From Marinilactibacillus sp036039175 (lineage in GTDB: Bacteria > Bacillota > Bacilli > Lactobacillales > Carnobacteriaceae_A), in the NCBI RefSeq assembly GCF_036039175.1, contig NZ_JAYXKP010000002.1:219895-283894 (forward strand): 64,000 nt of DNA. The letters run 5' to 3'. Of the stretch, positions 26,076 through 34,312 are shown in pieces (position 1 is the first letter of the stretch; every line of letters begins with the position of its first letter). Under the pieces are notes generated by a model. That model was given only the letters and a program-made list of their open reading frames with translations, was not told the origin of the DNA and ran no database searches. Made by a program: the position numbers and the translations under genes.

Positions 26076-27833
26076 ATGGCAGCAGAAGAAAAAAAGGTCA
26101 AACAAAAAAGAAATAAAGAGAACAAAGAAAAGAAAAGCTGGATTAAATTCAAAAGTTTACAATCCAGAATATTATTTGGATTTGGTATCGTACTATTTTT
26201 AGTTATCGTTTTAGTAACGGCTACCTCTTTTTCGAGTCAAAAAATTCAAGAAGATACCGAAGCAATGGTTGAATATCAAGTTCCTCTAATGATTGCCGAT
26301 GAAAGGGCTGCATTCTCCGTAACGAGACGCGCCTATAACGTTAGAAGCTACCTTGCAACCGGTGATGCTTTTTTTAAGAGTAGTGTTGGCGATGACACCG
26401 CAGCTGCAATTCCCTACTTCGAAAGAATTGGAGACATGTCTAGTTCGGATACAGCCGGCGACCTTGTTGAAACACACAAAGAATGGTCTGAAGCGTTAAT
26501 CAACGATGTTATTACTGTATACGATAACGGAGACCCAGAACAAGCTTTTCAGAATATGAACGCATTATCTCCTACAACAACGGCTATGATCGAAGAACTA
26601 TCTAGCGCTTCTATTATTAGAGAAGAAATCATCGAACAAGCTGGATCAGATGTTTTAACTATTGTAAAATCCACCTTTATAACTAATATTGTGAGCGCAA
26701 TCGTTGTTATTTTGTTAGGCGTTATTGTTGCAATACTTACCTCTCGTGCTATCTCAACACCTATTAAAGCTGTAATGAATCGTATGGATATTGTTCGTAG
26801 AGGAAAACTAAACAACCCTCACCTTCCGATTCTTTCACAAGACGAGACTGGTCAATTATCGGAATCTACAAATATCATGCAAGACCGCTTAAAAGCACTT
26901 GTTGGCAGCATATCAGAAGTTTCTCATACGTTGTCGTACAACACTAAAGAATTATTCGATACTTCATCAGAAGTCGTTTCAGGAACAGATCAAGTCGCTA
27001 TGACGATGCAAGAACTTTCAGAAGGTTCTGAGAGCCAAGCGAATACGGCAAGTAAATTATCTACAATCATGCATGATTTTTCCAAAAAAGTAGATACAAC
27101 AACTGAAAACGGTCAATACATTAAAATACTTTCGAACAAGGTCATGGATGAGACAAACAATGGTCGTACATTGATGGAATCTTCTGAAAGTCAAATGGCA
27201 AAAATCAATGAAATTGTGAAACAGTCTGTTGAAAAAGTGGATCAACTCGATACACAGACACAAGAAATTTCAAAATTAGTTGAAATCATTCAAAACGTTG
27301 CTGATCAAACAAACTTATTAGCACTAAATGCTGCTATTGAAGCCGCTCGCGCTGGTGAACACGGAAAAGGCTTCGCGGTTGTTGCTGACGAAGTTCGTAA
27401 GCTAGCAGAACAAGTAGATGTCTCAGTATCTGAAATCACCGGTTTTGTTCAAACTATACAGATTGAATCTAAAAATGTTAGTGACTCACTTCAAGAAGGT
27501 TACACTGAAGTTCAAAGTGGAACTACACAAATCAAAGCTACTGGAGATACGTTCAAACAAATCTCTAAATCTTTAGACAATGTAGCGGCCAGTGTAGATA
27601 TTATCAACACAAACTTATCTGAGATTAAAACCAATACAGATGAAATGAATGCATCCATCGAAGAAGTCGCTTCTGTTTCTGAGGAATCAGCAGCCGGCGT
27701 AGAAGAAACTTCTGCGGCTACGCAACAAATTAGTAGCTCAATGGAAGAAATCGCTGGAGACGGTGGAAAAATTTCTCAATTAGTTGAGATTGCACAAGAT
27801 TTAGAAAACCAAATGCAAGTCTTCGACGTCTAA
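26076..27833 (+). CDS. Methyl-accepting chemotaxis protein 3 (4-helix sensor)
   Basis: Third paralogous receptor, 585 aa. A very Lys/Glu-rich N-terminus (~1-25) precedes TM1 (~32-52). The sensor then shares several blocks with receptor 1 (EVPLMIADER vs QVPLMIADER; SATTTQM vs SPTTTAM), so 1 and 3 are closer to each other in the sensor than to 2. TM2 (~200-222), HAMP and signalling domain follow, with DQTNLLALNAAIEAARAGEH at the tip. ATG 26076 follows AAAGGAG. Ligand unknown. Ends at the terminator at 27849-27892. Confidence 0.94.
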   Translation: MAAEEKKVKQKRNKENKEKKSWIKFKSLQSRILFGFGIVLFLVIVLVTATSFSSQKIQEDTEAMVEYQVPLMIADERAAFSVTRRAYNVRSYLATGDAFFKSSVGDDTAAAIPYFERIGDMSSSDTAGDLVETHKEWSEALINDVITVYDNGDPEQAFQNMNALSPTTTAMIEELSSASIIREEIIEQAGSDVLTIVKSTFITNIVSAIVVILLGVIVAILTSRAISTPIKAVMNRMDIVRRGKLNNPHLPILSQDETGQLSESTNIMQDRLKALVGSISEVSHTLSYNTKELFDTSSEVVSGTDQVAMTMQELSEGSESQANTASKLSTIMHDFSKKVDTTTENGQYIKILSNKVMDETNNGRTLMESSESQMAKINEIVKQSVEKVDQLDTQTQEISKLVEIIQNVADQTNLLALNAAIEAARAGEHGKGFAVVADEVRKLAEQVDVSVSEITGFVQTIQIESKNVSDSLQEGYTEVQSGTTQIKATGDTFKQISKSLDNVAASVDIINTNLSEIKTNTDEMNASIEEVASVSEESAAGVEETSAATQQISSSMEEIAGDGGKISQLVEIAQDLENQMQVFDV

Positions 27834-27848
27834 TCAAATAGTGTTGTT

Positions 27849-27892
27849 TAAAAAAGCATATCCCCCATTTTTTTGGAGAGTATGCTTTTTTA
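27849..27892 (+). terminator. Terminator after chemoreceptor 3
   Basis: AAAAAGCATA pairs with TATGCTTTTT; the inner part (CCCC against GGAGAG) is imperfect. A T-run follows. Confidence 0.85.
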
Positions 27893-27982
27893 GATTGATA
27901 CCGAATAACTTGAACAATCTTACTCAAGCCCTTATGATAAACCTACGTACTTTCACACAAATAAATGAAGGAGTTTATCTAT

Positions 27983-28894
27983 ATGGCATCGATTTTCCTG
28001 CAATCCTTTAGTTTTTTACTCGTTGTACTCATCGCCTACCTCTTTAAAAAAGCTGGCATATTGAGGTCAACCGACGGTACAATTTTACAAAAAATCGTAT
28101 TAAATATTACACTTCCTGCTACGATCATTATGGGTTTTAATGCTGTACAAGTAGATGTCTTATTGTTTATCATGATTGGGCTTGGATTACTCTGCAACAT
28201 TGTTTTAATTTTTGTAGGTGGGTTATTCTGGAGACAAAAAAGTTTACCTGAACGCTCTATGATGATGTTTTCTCAGGGGGGATTTAATATCGGCAACTTC
28301 ACCATTCCCTTTGTTCAAGGTCTCTTCCCCGCTGCAATTCCTTTTATAGGTAGTTTTGATATGGGAAATGCGCTTATGTTGTTTGGCGGATCACCGATGA
28401 TTGTGGATAATGTACTTGGGCAAGAACGGGAAGAGTCGAGCTACTTGAAAAGAGTTCTTCGGTTATTTCATTCACCAGCCTTTACGACGTATTCTATCAT
28501 GCTATTATTGGCCCTCATTGGCATCACTGTACCTACCAGTGTAACTTCTGTCGTTCAACTTTTTGCGAGTGGGAATGCTTTTTTATCGATGTTTATGATT
28601 GGGCTTTATCTTGAAATTGAAATCGACAAGCGTTCACTTAAGAAAATAGCCAATGTCCTTTCCATCCGTTACGCACTCGTTATTCCAATCGCTATTGGAT
28701 TTTACTATTTATTGCCACTTCCTGAACTGGTTAGACTCTCTCTTGTATTAGTTTTGCTTGCGCCCGTAGGAACGGTATCAACAATTAACATGATAATTTA
28801 TGGAAACGAACGCTCAACTTCCAGTTTCCTTTCATCCATTAGTATGATCGTTTCACTAGTACTCATGACGATTGCTCTGACCTTACTTGCATAA
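27983..28894 (+). CDS. AEC-family transporter (auxin efflux carrier/malate permease type)
   Basis: Integral membrane permease with about ten hydrophobic segments in two five-helix halves, each half with the characteristic NITLPATI and NIGNFTIPF region. Bacterial AEC members export or import small organic acids such as malate or malonate; the substrate here is not predictable. The longest frame starts at 27965, but AAGGAG overlaps that ATG, so ATG 27983 (MASIFLQSF) is preferred, giving 303 aa. Monocistronic, with a terminator shared with the convergent acetyltransferase. Confidence 0.88.
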   Translation: MASIFLQSFSFLLVVLIAYLFKKAGILRSTDGTILQKIVLNITLPATIIMGFNAVQVDVLLFIMIGLGLLCNIVLIFVGGLFWRQKSLPERSMMMFSQGGFNIGNFTIPFVQGLFPAAIPFIGSFDMGNALMLFGGSPMIVDNVLGQEREESSYLKRVLRLFHSPAFTTYSIMLLLALIGITVPTSVTSVVQLFASGNAFLSMFMIGLYLEIEIDKRSLKKIANVLSIRYALVIPIAIGFYYLLPLPELVRLSLVLVLLAPVGTVSTINMIIYGNERSTSSFLSSISMIVSLVLMTIALTLLA

Positions 28895-28920
28895 TTCAAA
28901 ACGTAATATAAAAGATATGT

Positions 28921-28963
28921 AAAAAGCAGGTTGCTTCTCGACATTGAGAAACGACCTGCTTTT
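28921..28963. terminator. Bidirectional terminator
   Basis: AAAAGCAGGT pairs with ACCTGCTTTT around an inner TTCTC/GAGAA stem, between convergent genes. Confidence 0.88.
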
Positions 28964-28968
28964 ACTAT

Positions 28969-29406
28969 CTATACTACCTTTTCCATTGTTTTGTGAACAA
29001 TTCCTATTTGCATGTACTCATCACTTGTATAAGAATAGCCTAAAGCTTCATAAAATGGCCAAGCGTTTTGTCTGGCATGCATCCAGATTTTCTTTACACC
29101 AAAATCTTTTGCCCACTTTTCAGCTTCAATCACTAATTGCTTTCCAATCGATTTCCCTTGATAGTCTTGATCGACTGCCACTTGTCTCATCTGATAAATT
29201 TGATTTTCCGTTTCTATAAGAAAAAGCGTCCCGATAACTTCACCTTCTAAAAGTGCCACAAAATGGTGCGCGTCTTCTTCGGATGATTTCGCTTCTTGTT
29301 CTAAGCTGATCCCTAGAGGCTTTCTTAATACTTGATCTCTTAATGTCAGAGATCCTTGATACTCAGCATCTTCAGTCGTGATTTTTTTTATCGTAAGGTT
29401 ATCCAT
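28969..29406 (-). CDS. GNAT N-acetyltransferase (ElaA/YitI-like)
   Basis: Single-domain GNAT acetyltransferase of 145 aa. The acetyl-CoA loop VDQDYQGKSIGKQLVIEAEK is followed by the motif B helix (WMHARQNAWPFYEALGYSYTSDEYMQIGIVHKTMEK), as in ElaA/YitI-type proteins whose C-termini read similarly. The substrate is unknown. The longer frame to 29490 has no ribosome site and an unlikely Cys-rich start. ATG 29406 follows AGGTG with ~7-nt spacing. Monocistronic. Confidence 0.88.
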   Translation of the reverse strand: MDNLTIKKITTEDAEYQGSLTLRDQVLRKPLGISLEQEAKSSEEDAHHFVALLEGEVIGTLFLIETENQIYQMRQVAVDQDYQGKSIGKQLVIEAEKWAKDFGVKKIWMHARQNAWPFYEALGYSYTSDEYMQIGIVHKTMEKVV

Positions 29407-29544
29407 ATATTCACCTGCTTTAAATAATTCCCCTGTTGGGATAAAATTAGTATAGCAGTCTGCTTTACAAAAATATATCTTTAAAGACAAAAAATCCTTC
29501 GCAAGATATTAGATACCTCGCGAAAGACTCTTATATTTTAAACA

Positions 29545-29718
29545 TTAATCTTCTTCAGGAATTAACACTGCTAGAATAATGTAAATTAACAATGTTGGCG
29601 ACAATATAAGGAAACCTAGTCTGACAGCAATTGATGGAATGTCTAAATACTCTGCAATGCCTCCACATACTCCTGAAACCCATCGATCTGTTCTGGACCT
29701 TCTCAATTTTTTATCCAT
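29545..29718 (-). CDS. PspC-domain small membrane protein
   Basis: 57-residue protein with a complete PspC domain: basic start (KKLRRSRTDRW), the VSGVCGGIAEYLDI signature, then one hydrophobic hairpin ending in IPEED. Such single-domain proteins sit in the cytoplasmic membrane and are linked to envelope-stress responses in other bacteria; no other psp or lia genes are adjacent. ATG 29718 is 7 nt after AGGAGG; the longer frame to 29778 is rejected. Confidence 0.9.
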   Translation of the reverse strand: MDKKLRRSRTDRWVSGVCGGIAEYLDIPSIAVRLGFLILSPTLLIYIILAVLIPEED

Positions 29719-29875
29719 TAAAAAACCTCCTACTAACATAGTGAACTTCTTATCTTTAAAATAACGTTCTTTATCCAAATTTGCAACTATTTTATCGACA
29801 CAAGCAAATCATTCTGAATTTTGAATTTTTTTACTATATAATTAGAAGTAGAAAATCATTTGAAGGAGAGATTTG

Positions 29876-30820
29876 ATGAGTGACTTTGTGACATTAGGTA
29901 GATCCGGTTTAAAGGTACATCCAATTGGTTTAGGTGCCAATAAAATTAGTGATGCTAATCCAGAAACACATACAGAATACGGTGGCGATATTTTATTAGA
30001 TGCCATTGATAAAGGATTGAACTTTATCGATACGGCATTTATCTATGGTGATGGTAAATCTGAATCGATCATTGGTGAAACACTTAAAAAGAATAACTTA
30101 CGCCAAGATATCGTGATTGCTACAAAAGGTGCGCACGAATACGTTAATGGTGAATTGAAATTGAATAACTCCCCTGAATTTCTGACAAAGCAAGTAGAAG
30201 ATAGCCTTACCCGTTTACAAACAGATTATATTGATCTTTATTATATCCACTTCCCAGATGAACATACACCTAAAGCAGAAGCAATCGGTGCTTTATCTCG
30301 TCTGAAAGAACAAGGTAAAATCCGTTCGATTGGTGTTTCGAACTTCTCGTTTGACCAAATCAAAGAAGCAAACGTACATCAGGATATCGATGTCGTGCAA
30401 GATGAATACAATTTGCTAAATCAAGAAGCAGAAAGCAAAGTATTCCAATACTATAGAGAACAAAATATTAGCTTTATCCCTTACTTCCCATTTGCTTCTG
30501 GATTACTAGCGGGTAAATACGATCAAAACACTCCATTAACTGATCGTCAGAAAAGTCGTCCTCAATTCCAAGAACCAACGTATAGCGACATTCTTGGAAA
30601 AGTTGATCAAATCAGACCTTTAGCTGAAAAATATAATACAGGACTCCAAAATATTGTATTGGCTTACTACCTATCTAAAGATGTTGTAGATGCCGTGATT
30701 CCTGGTGCTAGAAATCGTAAGCAGATGGAACAAAACCTTGAAGCAGCTAGCTTCAAATTAACGGAAGATGAATGCAAGTTTATCTCAACTGTCTTTCCAC
30801 CGTCTTTTAAATTAAGCTAA
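29876..30820 (+). CDS. Aldo/keto reductase
   Basis: NADPH-dependent oxidoreductase with a TIM-barrel AKR fold, 314 aa. The catalytic tetrad can be placed: Asp in NFIDTAFIYGDGKSE, Tyr in the same segment, Lys in IATKGAHE, His in YYIHFPD. The C-terminal cofactor region reads VIPGARNRKQMEQN. It belongs with the YhdN/IolS-like group. The substrate is unknown. ATG 29876 (7 nt after AAGGAG) is preferred over the adjoining TTG 29873. Terminator at 30829-30868. Confidence 0.92.
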   Translation: MSDFVTLGRSGLKVHPIGLGANKISDANPETHTEYGGDILLDAIDKGLNFIDTAFIYGDGKSESIIGETLKKNNLRQDIVIATKGAHEYVNGELKLNNSPEFLTKQVEDSLTRLQTDYIDLYYIHFPDEHTPKAEAIGALSRLKEQGKIRSIGVSNFSFDQIKEANVHQDIDVVQDEYNLLNQEAESKVFQYYREQNISFIPYFPFASGLLAGKYDQNTPLTDRQKSRPQFQEPTYSDILGKVDQIRPLAEKYNTGLQNIVLAYYLSKDVVDAVIPGARNRKQMEQNLEAASFKLTEDECKFISTVFPPSFKLS

Positions 30821-30828
30821 GTAAAATT

Positions 30829-30868
30829 AAAAACAGAGTCCCCTTCTTATTGAGGAGACTCTGTTTTT
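30829..30868. terminator. Bidirectional terminator
   Basis: AAAAACAGAGTC (30829-30840) pairs with 30857-30868; short inner CC/GG pairing. Lies between the convergent aldo/keto reductase and CorA-family genes. Confidence 0.88.
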
Positions 30869-31800
30869 TAGTATTCTTTTTTCTTTAGATAAAGATATGT
30901 TCCTAAACCTAAGACAGCGGCTAAAATAACGACAATCAGCGATCCAAAAGGTGTATCGGTACCAAACAGTCCACCTGTGTTAATACCCCATAGACTGAAT
31001 ATTAACGTAGGGACAGCAATCACCAACTGAGCAGAATCCAAAAATTCCATGATCCTATTTAAACGACTGTCGATCATATCCGAAATCAGCCCACCTGTAG
31101 TATCAATCAAGTCTCTATAGATTTCTACTAATCGATCAGATTTCCTGATTTTTTTATGGATTTCTTTGATCGTCCGCTCTTCTACTTCCATTTTTTTAAA
31201 TAGATCTCGCTCTAGTAAATTAAGTATTGTCTGCTTCTGATCATCTAATGTTTGTTCCAAAAAAACCATATCCCGCTCTGCATCTGTTAGATCTAACAGC
31301 GTTTCTCTTTGTGTTGTATTTCTTGCTCTTTGGTCGATATCATCGATGCGCACCTTTAAATCGATCAGTTCAGCAATGTATAACTGATACATATTCAAAA
31401 TAAAACTCGTGATCAGTTCTCCCGAATTCACTTCAGCATCTACTTCATTTTGGATAGATGGCAAAATTGACTGATCCTTTTCATTCGCAATTGTAATCAG
31501 CATATCTTCATTAAAAATAAACGTAACTGGATACAAACCATTCTCAACAGAATGGGGTTCTACTTCGTTGTAGTTAATTAAAACAACATATAAGCACTCT
31601 CCAAGAACATTTGAGAAGACTTGTTCAATTTCAGTGATATTTTCCGGGAAATATTCTGACACAAACAGATCTCTTGGAAGATCAAAAGTATTTGATAGAT
31701 ATTCAATATCCTCACTAGTAGGATTTGTTACAGAAACCCATTCAGCCGCAGATTTCGAACTCTTATTAACTTCTTCTCCAAAATTATAATAGGATATCAT
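30868..31800 (-). CDS. CorA-family divalent-cation transporter with GIN signature
   Basis: Homopentameric channel-type metal-ion transporter, 310 aa. A large N-terminal cytoplasmic alpha/beta domain is followed by a long helix, then two C-terminal membrane helices (~253-275 and ~285-305) and a KKKEY tail. The pore signature that is normally GMN reads GIN here (SLWGINTGGLFG), and the helix-loop is short, so Mg2+ specificity should not be assumed. Related divergent members (ZntB-like and Lactobacillales CorA-like proteins) carry other ions. ATG 31800 follows CGGAG. Confidence 0.87.
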   Translation of the reverse strand: MISYYNFGEEVNKSSKSAAEWVSVTNPTSEDIEYLSNTFDLPRDLFVSEYFPENITEIEQVFSNVLGECLYVVLINYNEVEPHSVENGLYPVTFIFNEDMLITIANEKDQSILPSIQNEVDAEVNSGELITSFILNMYQLYIAELIDLKVRIDDIDQRARNTTQRETLLDLTDAERDMVFLEQTLDDQKQTILNLLERDLFKKMEVEERTIKEIHKKIRKSDRLVEIYRDLIDTTGGLISDMIDSRLNRIMEFLDSAQLVIAVPTLIFSLWGINTGGLFGTDTPFGSLIVVILAAVLGLGTYLYLKKKEY

Positions 31801-31883
31801 CTTTTTCTCCGTTCAGATACTTTGACTTTGGCATGATATCATGCCTGTTTTCCTATTATCGCATTTTTTTAAGCAAAATAAAA

Positions 31884-31915
31884 ACCAGAACAAATTTGAG
31901 GTCCTCTGTTCTGGT
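31884..31915 (-). terminator. Terminator after tetR
   Basis: ACCAGAACA (31884-31892) pairs with TGTTCTGGT (31907-31915), with inner GAGG/CCTC. On the minus strand a TTTTTATTTT run follows. Confidence 0.85.
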
Positions 31916-31937
31916 CTTTGAAACTATTTAATCTATT

Positions 31938-32507
31938 CTATTCATTTAGTATGGACTCAATAGAGCCCATTGTTTGAGCAAAATAAGCCACTGGATCTAG
32001 TTCATTCTGATTTTTCCATTCATAGGCTGCACCATAAAGCATCCAACTAAATATAGAAGCCATATTTTGTATTTCTTGTTTTGATTTTTCAGAGTATTTT
32101 AACTTTAACGATTCAAAAAGAACTTGTTCTACTTCTTTTCTTAAAATCGTTTCGTTGATACTAGCCATTTCATCATAACTATAAGAACACAATGCATACA
32201 GCTCATTATGATAGTTTGTTAATGCTACAAATACGTTTGTCAGTGTATTTTGGCAAAAATTAGTAGTTTCCGCAAGTTGGTTTCGGACGTTTTCCATAAT
32301 GATTTCTTTTGTAACGACTTCAAATAATTCGTATTTATCTGCAAAGTGGTTATAAAATGTCGCTCTATTAACCATAGCCTTTGTTGTAATGTCACTAATT
32401 CGTATTGTTTCAAACGATTTTTTCTTCAACAATTCAAAGAAAGCATCAATGATGTACTTGCGCGTACGAATTTTACGAATATCTTTATTCTCTACTATTT
32501 CTTGCAT
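31938..32507 (-). CDS. TetR/AcrR-family regulator
   Basis: One-component regulator of 189 aa. The N-terminal TetR HTH (~12-60) reads RKYIIDAFFELLKKKSFETI followed by ISDITTKAMVNRATFYNHFADKYEL, and the C-terminal ligand/dimer domain has a TetR_C_7-like ending. It is divergent from two FMN reductase genes, whose duplicated promoter blocks each carry dyads suited to a TetR dimer, and so is the likely repressor of both and of itself. The inducer is perhaps a quinone, azo dye or similar electrophile (inference). Confidence 0.88.
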   Translation of the reverse strand: MQEIVENKDIRKIRTRKYIIDAFFELLKKKSFETIRISDITTKAMVNRATFYNHFADKYELFEVVTKEIIMENVRNQLAETTNFCQNTLTNVFVALTNYHNELYALCSYSYDEMASINETILRKEVEQVLFESLKLKYSEKSKQEIQNMASIFSWMLYGAAYEWKNQNELDPVAYFAQTMGSIESILNE

Positions 32508-32543
32508 TTCTTCACCTATACTTTCTCAACATTTATTTAATTT

Positions 32544-32626
32544 TGTTGCTTAAGCAACACTTATCAATTACTGTCTATTGTGACTTACATTTTGTAAGTT
32601 ATAATAAAAGTATACAACAGATGTTG
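32544..32626 (+). promoter_or_regulatory. Promoter with three dyads, FMN reductase 1
   Basis: TTGTGA (32578-32583), 16-bp spacer, TATAAT (32600-32605). The spacer is itself the dyad ACTTACA-TTT-TGTAAGT (32583-32599). Two more dyads flank it: TGTTGCTTAAGCAACA (32544-32559, perfect 16-bp palindrome) and CAACA-GA-TGTTG (32615-32626). The whole block recurs at 33521-33603. An operator between -35 and -10 implies repression. Confidence 0.8.
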
Positions 32627-32672
32627 GATAAAAATCAATACCAGTTAATAAAAGAGAACAGGAGAATTTATC

Positions 32673-33296
32673 ATGAATAGTATCATTAAAAGAATGTTTG
32701 GTAAAAGACAACAAGCAGAGAATAAGAGAACAGAGGAAACTACCATGTCAGAACCATTGAAGATCGGCATTATTTTAGGAAGCACTAGACAAGGACGTGT
32801 TAGTACACAAGTTGGCGAATGGGCTAAAAATATTGCTGACGAAAGAAGCGATGCACACTACGAAATCGTTGATACCGCCGACTACGATTTACCATTCTTA
32901 GGAACAACTGCTGGAACAGAACCTGGTCTAGCTAAATGGGCAGAAAAAATCAACGAATTAGATGCCTTTGTATTTGTTGTTGCTGAATATAACCATGGCA
33001 TCACTGGTGCTTTGAAAAATGCCATTGACAGTGCCCCTACAACTGCTTGGAACAATAAAGCTGCAAGCATTATGAGTTACGGTTCAACTGGTGGCGCTCG
33101 TGCTGCTGAACACTTACGTGGTATTTTAGGGGAATTAATGGTTGCTGATACACGTGTACACCCAACATTCTCACTATTCATGGACTTTGAAAACTTCTCA
33201 ACTTTCGAACCAGGAGATTTGCATTTAGAAAATATGGCTATGATGTTTGAACAATTAAACACTTGGGGAAGAGCGCTTAAATCTGTAAGAAACTAA
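32673..33296 (+). CDS. NAD(P)H-dependent FMN reductase 1, with N-terminal extension
   Basis: Flavodoxin-like oxidoreductase (azoreductase/quinone reductase type), 207 aa. The FMN phosphate loop LGSTRQGRVS, the AEYNHGITG segment and SYGSTGGARAAEHLRG are complete. Compared with copy 2 (33651-34202), it has ~24 extra residues before the shared start, with a basic amphipathic run (IIKRMFGKRQQ). Homology of the leader to copy 2 runs through the ribosome site to ATG 32673, so the extension is probably translated, although a second ATG (32745) after AGAGGAAAC is possible. Likely TetR-controlled. Confidence 0.9.
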   Translation: MNSIIKRMFGKRQQAENKRTEETTMSEPLKIGIILGSTRQGRVSTQVGEWAKNIADERSDAHYEIVDTADYDLPFLGTTAGTEPGLAKWAEKINELDAFVFVVAEYNHGITGALKNAIDSAPTTAWNNKAASIMSYGSTGGARAAEHLRGILGELMVADTRVHPTFSLFMDFENFSTFEPGDLHLENMAMMFEQLNTWGRALKSVRN

Positions 33297-33303
33297 TTCA
33301 AGC

Positions 33304-33335
33304 CTTACTAATAAAGCAGTCTATCCATTAGTAAG
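33304..33335 (+). terminator. Hairpin after FMN reductase 1
   Basis: CTTACTAAT (33304-33312) pairs perfectly with ATTAGTAAG (33327-33335), but no T-run follows; probably a weak terminator or a stabilising 3' hairpin. Confidence 0.45.
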
Positions 33336-33520
33336 CAGCTTTATAAAAAAAGAAATCTTGAACTTTAACTGAGAACGATATAATAAATTAAAAAATAATA
33401 TAAAATTTCGGTATTAACCATGGCCATTAATGGAATATCCTTTAGTATTAAATTTTTTCTTTCTAAGTGTATTTATAGGAGTATCACTTCATCAATAGTT
33501 CTTCGACATTTATTGATTTT
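33336..33520. other. Gene-free spacer between the duplicated reductases
   Basis: AT-rich, no ORF with a ribosome site. Similarity between the two copies begins again near 33506 (ACATTTATT), which marks the left edge of the duplicated unit. Confidence 0.5.
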
Positions 33521-33603
33521 TGTTGCTTAAGCAACACTTATCGATTATTGTCTATTGTCACTTACATTTTGTAAGCTATAATAAATATATACAACAGATG
33601 TTG
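33521..33603 (+). promoter_or_regulatory. Promoter with three dyads, FMN reductase 2
   Basis: Copy of the block at 32544-32626: palindrome TGTTGCTTAAGCAACA (33521-33536), TTGTCA (33555-33560), 16-bp spacer with the CTTACA/TGTAAG dyad, TATAAT (33577-33582), and CAACA-GA-TGTTG (33592-33603). Its -35 (TTGTCA) is slightly nearer consensus than that of copy 1. Confidence 0.8.
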
Positions 33604-33650
33604 GAGAAATAACAGCATCAAATTTAATTAAGAGAATAGGAGATTTTATC

Positions 33651-34202
33651 ATGACAGAACAATTAAAAATCGGTATCGTTTTAGGAAGCACTCGACAAGG
33701 GCGCGTTAGTACACAAGTTGGAGAATGGGCTAAAAAAATTGCTGACGAAAGAAACGATGCACACTACGAAATCGTTGATATCGCCGATTACGATTTACCA
33801 TTCTTAGGAACAACTGCTGGAACAGAACCAGGTCTAGCTAAATGGGCAGAAAAAATCAACGAATTAGATGCTTATGTCTTCGTTGTAGCTGAGTATAATC
33901 ACAGCATCACAGGTGCTTTGAAAAATGCCCTAGACAGCGCACCAACAACTGCTTGGAACAACAAAGCCGCAAGTATTATGAGTTACGGTTCAACTGGTGG
34001 CGCACGTGCTGCTGAACACTTACGTGGTATTTTAGGAGAATTGATGGTTGCCGACACTCGTGTACACCCAACATTCTCACTATTCTTAGACTTTGAAAAC
34101 TTTTCAACATTCAAACCAGGTGAATTGCACTTAGAAAACATGACTATGATGTTAGATCAATTAAACGCTTGGGGAACTGCACTTAAATCTGTAAGAGGAT
34201 AA
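33651..34202 (+). CDS. NAD(P)H-dependent FMN reductase 2
   Basis: 183-aa flavin reductase, paralogous to the gene just upstream and nearly the same over its full length (LGSTRQGRVS, GSTGGARAAEHLRG, DTRVHPTFSLF). Nucleotide similarity is also high, so the duplication is recent or homogenised. It lacks the N-terminal extension of copy 1. ATG 33651 follows AGGAG with 8-nt spacing. It has its own promoter/operator copy and a strong terminator downstream. Probable function: two-electron reduction of quinones or azo compounds with NAD(P)H (family knowledge). Confidence 0.92.
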   Translation: MTEQLKIGIVLGSTRQGRVSTQVGEWAKKIADERNDAHYEIVDIADYDLPFLGTTAGTEPGLAKWAEKINELDAYVFVVAEYNHSITGALKNALDSAPTTAWNNKAASIMSYGSTGGARAAEHLRGILGELMVADTRVHPTFSLFLDFENFSTFKPGELHLENMTMMLDQLNAWGTALKSVRG

Positions 34203-34217
34203 TTCAATCCCTCTCTT

Positions 34218-34253
34218 AAAGAAGCCTACCATTTGGTAAAGCTTCTTTTTTTT
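34218..34253 (+). terminator. Terminator after FMN reductase 2
   Basis: GAAGC (34221-34225) pairs with GCTTC (34241-34245), with an inner TACCA/TGGTA stem, followed by eight T. Confidence 0.85.
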
Positions 34254-34260
34254 GCGCAAA

Positions 34261-34296
34261 AAAAGAGATCTCAGACATATGTCTGAGACCTCTTTT
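34261..34296 (-). terminator. Terminator after nox
   Basis: Near-perfect palindrome AAAAGAG...CTCTTTT with inner TCTCAGACAT/ATGTCTGAGA and one mismatch. On the minus strand the last bases run into TTTTTTT. Confidence 0.85.
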
Positions 34297-34312
34297 AAGT
34301 GTTCGTTTTAAA

